Below are positions 61,186 to 64,000 of a DNA stretch of 64,000 bases, piece after piece. Within the stretch, counting starts at the first letter, position 1. Each line of letters starts with the position of its first letter. Both the position numbers and the translations under genes were made by a program. The DNA is from Chitinophaga sp. SYP-B3965. GTDB taxonomy: Bacteria > Bacteroidota > Bacteroidia > Chitinophagales > Chitinophagaceae. The stretch lies in assembly GCF_009647655.1 (NCBI RefSeq), contig NZ_WJFD01000003.1, forward strand, positions 124,001 through 188,000, read 5' to 3'. The notes beneath the pieces were generated by a model that worked only from the letters and a program-made list of their open reading frames with translations, was not told where the DNA came from and did not search any database.

Positions 61186-63204
61186 TTAAAACACCCCAAC
61201 CTCAGCCACTACCACTCTGGTCTCCTTCTCATCAGCCGGCGCAACCGCCACCAGCTTAAAATACCTCGCTGAAGCCGATTGAGCCAACTTCACCCGCTGC
61301 TTCACCGGACTATTCAGGATATTAGCAAAACTCCCCTTAGCCACAGGACTCCCCCAACTCTTACCATCCTGGCTCAAATAAAACTCATAAGTATAAACAA
61401 TCCCACCTCTTTCCCGAGGCGTATAACTAAACCCACTCACCTTAGTAGCAGACCCCATATCCACCACAACTTCCTGAGGATACCCGGTACCAGCAAAGAA
61501 GGTCCCAACATCCCCATCAATAGCTTTTGCAGCAGCAGCAGAAGTCCAGGAAGTCGGCGCCAGATCAAAAGTAGTACTCACAGTAGCACCAGATTTCTTC
61601 CCTCCATCAATAAAGGCCTTCGCCTTCACAACACCACTTTGCGGAAAAGAAAACGCCTTCGTAAATTTAGCAGAAGAAGCAGTAGGCTCACTACCATTCA
61701 AAGTATAGTAGAAAACAGGATCCGTAGAAGCACTGCTGATCGTCACCATCCCAGCTTTATCCCTCTTAATCACAGGATCCGCCAATAATTCCGGCGCCCT
61801 GAACAACTTCACCTCACTAATAACCGGACTCGCCTTAGCATCTAAAATACTGATACGAACATTTTTAGTAGTTGTATTCGGCAAACGCAGGATACGCTTA
61901 TATCCAATGGTGGTCTCATTCGCAATCTCCCGATACTCCTTACCATCCAGCACACTCACGGAGAAAGCCTTCACCCTTTGCCCCAGCGGAATAAACTCCT
62001 GTATCTCCAGCCGGTTAAAAGTGATCGCCTTCTCAAAACTCAGGTTAATAGTGCCTTCCAGCTTACCTTCAGCAGTTGCCCAATAAGTATTGTAATTGTT
62101 ATCCGTCAGGTAAGCCGCACTGGTCATAGGACTCAGCGGACGGGTATTCGTAGCAGCAGTACGAGCCTTCACAGCAAGATTCGTTTTAAAAGACTCATCC
62201 AGCACCTTCTTCAACTCCATCAAACGCAAAGAGTCATTTTTATGGATCAACCCACGGCGGTCCACAGGTACATTCAGCAACAAGTTAGAATTCCTGCCAA
62301 CAGAGCCGTAATAGATATCCAGCAACCAGGGCAATGTTTTCACTTTATCATCCGTAGAAGGACTATAAAACCATCCCGGCCTGATAGAAACATCCGCTTC
62401 TCCCGGAACCCAGTCCGTTCCATCTTCCTGTCCTTTATTTAATTTAGCTTGTATGCCACTCATACCCGGCGCAAATTCTTTCCGGTTGATGGTACTCCAC
62501 ATAGTAGTACCGGAAAAACCATCCTCATTACCGATCCAGCGGCAACCAGGACCCGCATCACTAAAGAAGATCACGTTAGGATGAATGTTCGTAACAGTAC
62601 CTTCAAAGAGCGGCCAGTCGTATACTTGTTTTTTGCCATTAGGCCCTTCACCATTGGCTCCATCAAACCATTGTTCAAAAACATCCCCGTATTTGGTATG
62701 CGCTTCTTTCAGTTGATTCGCGAAGATCTGGTTGTATTCAGGTGTACCATAAGCAGGGTGGTTACGATCCCAGGGAGAAAGATAAACCCCGAAGAGCAGT
62801 CCGTACTCCTTACAAGCAGCAGACAATTCAGCCAGCACATCCCCTTTCCCGTTTTTCCAGGCACTTTCTCTCACCGTATGTTTGCTGTATGCACTGGGCC
62901 AGAGGCAAAAACCATCATGGTGTTTAGCCGTGATAATGATCCCTTTCATACCGGCACTTTTAGCCGTACGGGCCCATTGACGGGCATCCAGTTCTGTAGG
63001 ATTAAATACTTTCGGATCCTCATCCCCATGCCCCCACTCTTTATCCGTAAAGGTGTTCGGCCCAAAGTGAATGAACATATAGTATTCCAGTTTCTGCCAT
63101 TTAACCTGGGCAGCGGACGGCAAAGCGCCATAGGGCTTGATCTCAGGCTGTGCCCATACTTTCGTGAAACTGCATAACAGCAGGAATAAAGCTACTTTTC
63201 TCAT
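61186..63204 (-). CDS. alpha-L-fucosidase, GH29, with C-terminal discoidin-like domain
   Basis: The 672-residue secreted enzyme starts MRKVALFLLLCSFTKVWAQ (signal peptide). An alternative upstream Met at 63231 is possible. The GH29 barrel (about 30-360) has the family landmarks YYMFIHFGPNTF, ITAKHHDGFCLWPS and VYLSPWDRN. The catalytic nucleophile Asp lies in EQWFDGANG. The C-terminal part holds F5/8 type C-like modules (NYNTYWATAEGKLEG, ARYFKLVAV) and a chitobiase-like C-terminal domain between them. It should remove alpha-linked fucose from glycans in the periplasm or at the surface. It is divergent from a GH109-like gene. Confidence 0.93.
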   Translation of the reverse strand: MRKVALFLLLCSFTKVWAQPEIKPYGALPSAAQVKWQKLEYYMFIHFGPNTFTDKEWGHGDEDPKVFNPTELDARQWARTAKSAGMKGIIITAKHHDGFCLWPSAYSKHTVRESAWKNGKGDVLAELSAACKEYGLLFGVYLSPWDRNHPAYGTPEYNQIFANQLKEAHTKYGDVFEQWFDGANGEGPNGKKQVYDWPLFEGTVTNIHPNVIFFSDAGPGCRWIGNEDGFSGTTMWSTINRKEFAPGMSGIQAKLNKGQEDGTDWVPGEADVSIRPGWFYSPSTDDKVKTLPWLLDIYYGSVGRNSNLLLNVPVDRRGLIHKNDSLRLMELKKVLDESFKTNLAVKARTAATNTRPLSPMTSAAYLTDNNYNTYWATAEGKLEGTINLSFEKAITFNRLEIQEFIPLGQRVKAFSVSVLDGKEYREIANETTIGYKRILRLPNTTTKNVRISILDAKASPVISEVKLFRAPELLADPVIKRDKAGMVTISSASTDPVFYYTLNGSEPTASSAKFTKAFSFPQSGVVKAKAFIDGGKKSGATVSTTFDLAPTSWTSAAAAKAIDGDVGTFFAGTGYPQEVVVDMGSATKVSGFSYTPRERGGIVYTYEFYLSQDGKSWGSPVAKGSFANILNSPVKQRVKLAQSASARYFKLVAVAPADEKETRVVVAEVGVF

Positions 63205-63392
63205 TTTACTGTATATGTGACGTGTGTTCATAAAAATAGGATACAGCCGTTTATTTATCAGCACTTTGGTAATATCGCGACAGAGAATGTTAAAATAATA
63301 CCCATCTATCACGAAAATGTCAAAATTCATAAAAAGCCATTGCAGATAACGTTGTTAAAGCCCTACATTTAAAGACTCAATATTGTTATAGT

Positions 63393-64000
63393 ATGAATAA
63401 GCACTTGCATCGTAGAAAGTTCATCAGGAACAGCGTAGCAGCAGGTGTAGGACTTTCTTTCATGAATGTGCCTGCCATGCTCTTTGCTGCTGAAAAAAAA
63501 GAAAAAGTAAAGGTTGGCCTTATCGGCGTCGGCGCACGCGGTATCGACCATCTCGATCTCTGTCTCCGCAGAAATGATGTAGACGTAGTAGCCATCGCGG
63601 ATCCGGACGTTAATTACGCCATCCCCAAATGCCGCGATCTGATCCAGAAACATTACGGCGCCAAAAGAAAAGTAGCAGAGTACACCAACGGCCCCGAAGA
63701 TTACAAGAACCTCCTGAAGCGTGACGACATCGACGCCGTGATCATTGCCTCTCCCTGGGAATGGCACAGCATCCAGGCCATCGCAGCCATGAAAGCAGGT
63801 AAAACGCCAGCCGTAGAAGTCTGCGGAGCAGCAGATGTCCAGGAATGCTGGGAGCTGGTGAACACTTCAGAAGCTACAGGTATTCCATTATTCGGCATGG
63901 AAAATGTGAATTACCGCAGGGATGTACTGGCCGTATTGAACATGGTCCGCCAGGGATTGTTTGGAGAATTGCTGCACCTGCAAGGTGGTTATCAGCATGA
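63393..64000 (+). CDS. GH109-like Gfo/Idh/MocA protein (partial, runs off the window)
   Basis: The visible 202 residues begin with a Tat signal (HLHRRKFIRNSVAAG). A Rossmann domain follows with VGLIGVGARGIDH and IADPD, then PWEWHSIQAIAAMKAGK. The stretch VEVCGAADVQECWELV and the GENxNYRRDVLAVLNMVRQG-like segment with GELLHLQGGYQH match the pattern of GH109 enzymes, which use NAD to hydrolyse alpha-N-acetylgalactosamine. GH109 has the Gfo/Idh/MocA fold, so a plain oxidoreductase is possible. The rest lies beyond position 64000. Confidence 0.8.
   Translation, partial: MNKHLHRRKFIRNSVAAGVGLSFMNVPAMLFAAEKKEKVKVGLIGVGARGIDHLDLCLRRNDVDVVAIADPDVNYAIPKCRDLIQKHYGAKRKVAEYTNGPEDYKNLLKRDDIDAVIIASPWEWHSIQAIAAMKAGKTPAVEVCGAADVQECWELVNTSEATGIPLFGMENVNYRRDVLAVLNMVRQGLFGELLHLQGGYQH

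Overview
The window looks like one contiguous piece of chromosome from a member of the Bacteroidota, most likely Chitinophagaceae and plausibly Chitinophaga. This rests on gene content and signals, not on a database search. There are two SusC/SusD pairs with ECF sigma/FecR regulators, a type IX secretion (T9SS) sorting domain, an N-acyl-ornithine type arginine operon, a b558-type succinate dehydrogenase, very few Shine-Dalgarno sequences, and many promoters of the Bacteroidota form TTTG / TAnnTTTG. No prophage, transposase, rRNA operon or CRISPR array is visible.

Positions 1-25,640 are mostly housekeeping genes. They include a BlaR1/M56-like sensor with two TonB C-terminal domains, purM, ribF, a small MNT/HEPN toxin-antitoxin module, holA with an exonuclease gene, a response regulator, an ABC-F protein, an S9 peptidase with a Gfo/Idh/MocA oxidoreductase, sdhCAB, murQ with an amino-sugar kinase, a C-terminal processing protease, era-der and the initiator tRNA. 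The toxin-antitoxin module lies between two copies of a 16-bp repeat. Each copy forms the end of a flanking gene (ribF or holA), so it looks like an insertion at a formerly shared, palindromic stop-codon overlap.

Positions 25,780-35,700 hold ssb, a TPP riboswitch in front of a TonB-dependent receptor (probably for thiamine uptake), a 1584-residue secreted T9SS protein with tandem Ig-like repeats (three units nearly identical in DNA), a propeller-like lipoprotein and an SDR dehydrogenase.

Positions 35,800-51,700 carry two complete sigma/FecR/STN-SusC/SusD systems placed back to back around a 163-bp intergenic region. The left one runs on the minus strand. The right one runs on the plus strand and continues into a discoidin-domain lipoprotein and a TlpA-like thioredoxin.

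Positions 51,760-61,050 are one long minus-strand arginine operon: GNAT (candidate N-acyl-glutamate synthase), argG, argC, argD, argF', argB, an argE-like M20 deacylase, a second GNAT and argH. Its leader of about 275 nt starts at a 17-bp perfect palindrome. The leader also contains an unannotated 38-codon frame ending in an arginine-rich tail just before a hairpin, which suggests an arginine attenuator. The window closes with a GH29 alpha-fucosidase divergent from a GH109-like oxidoreductase-fold protein that runs off the end.
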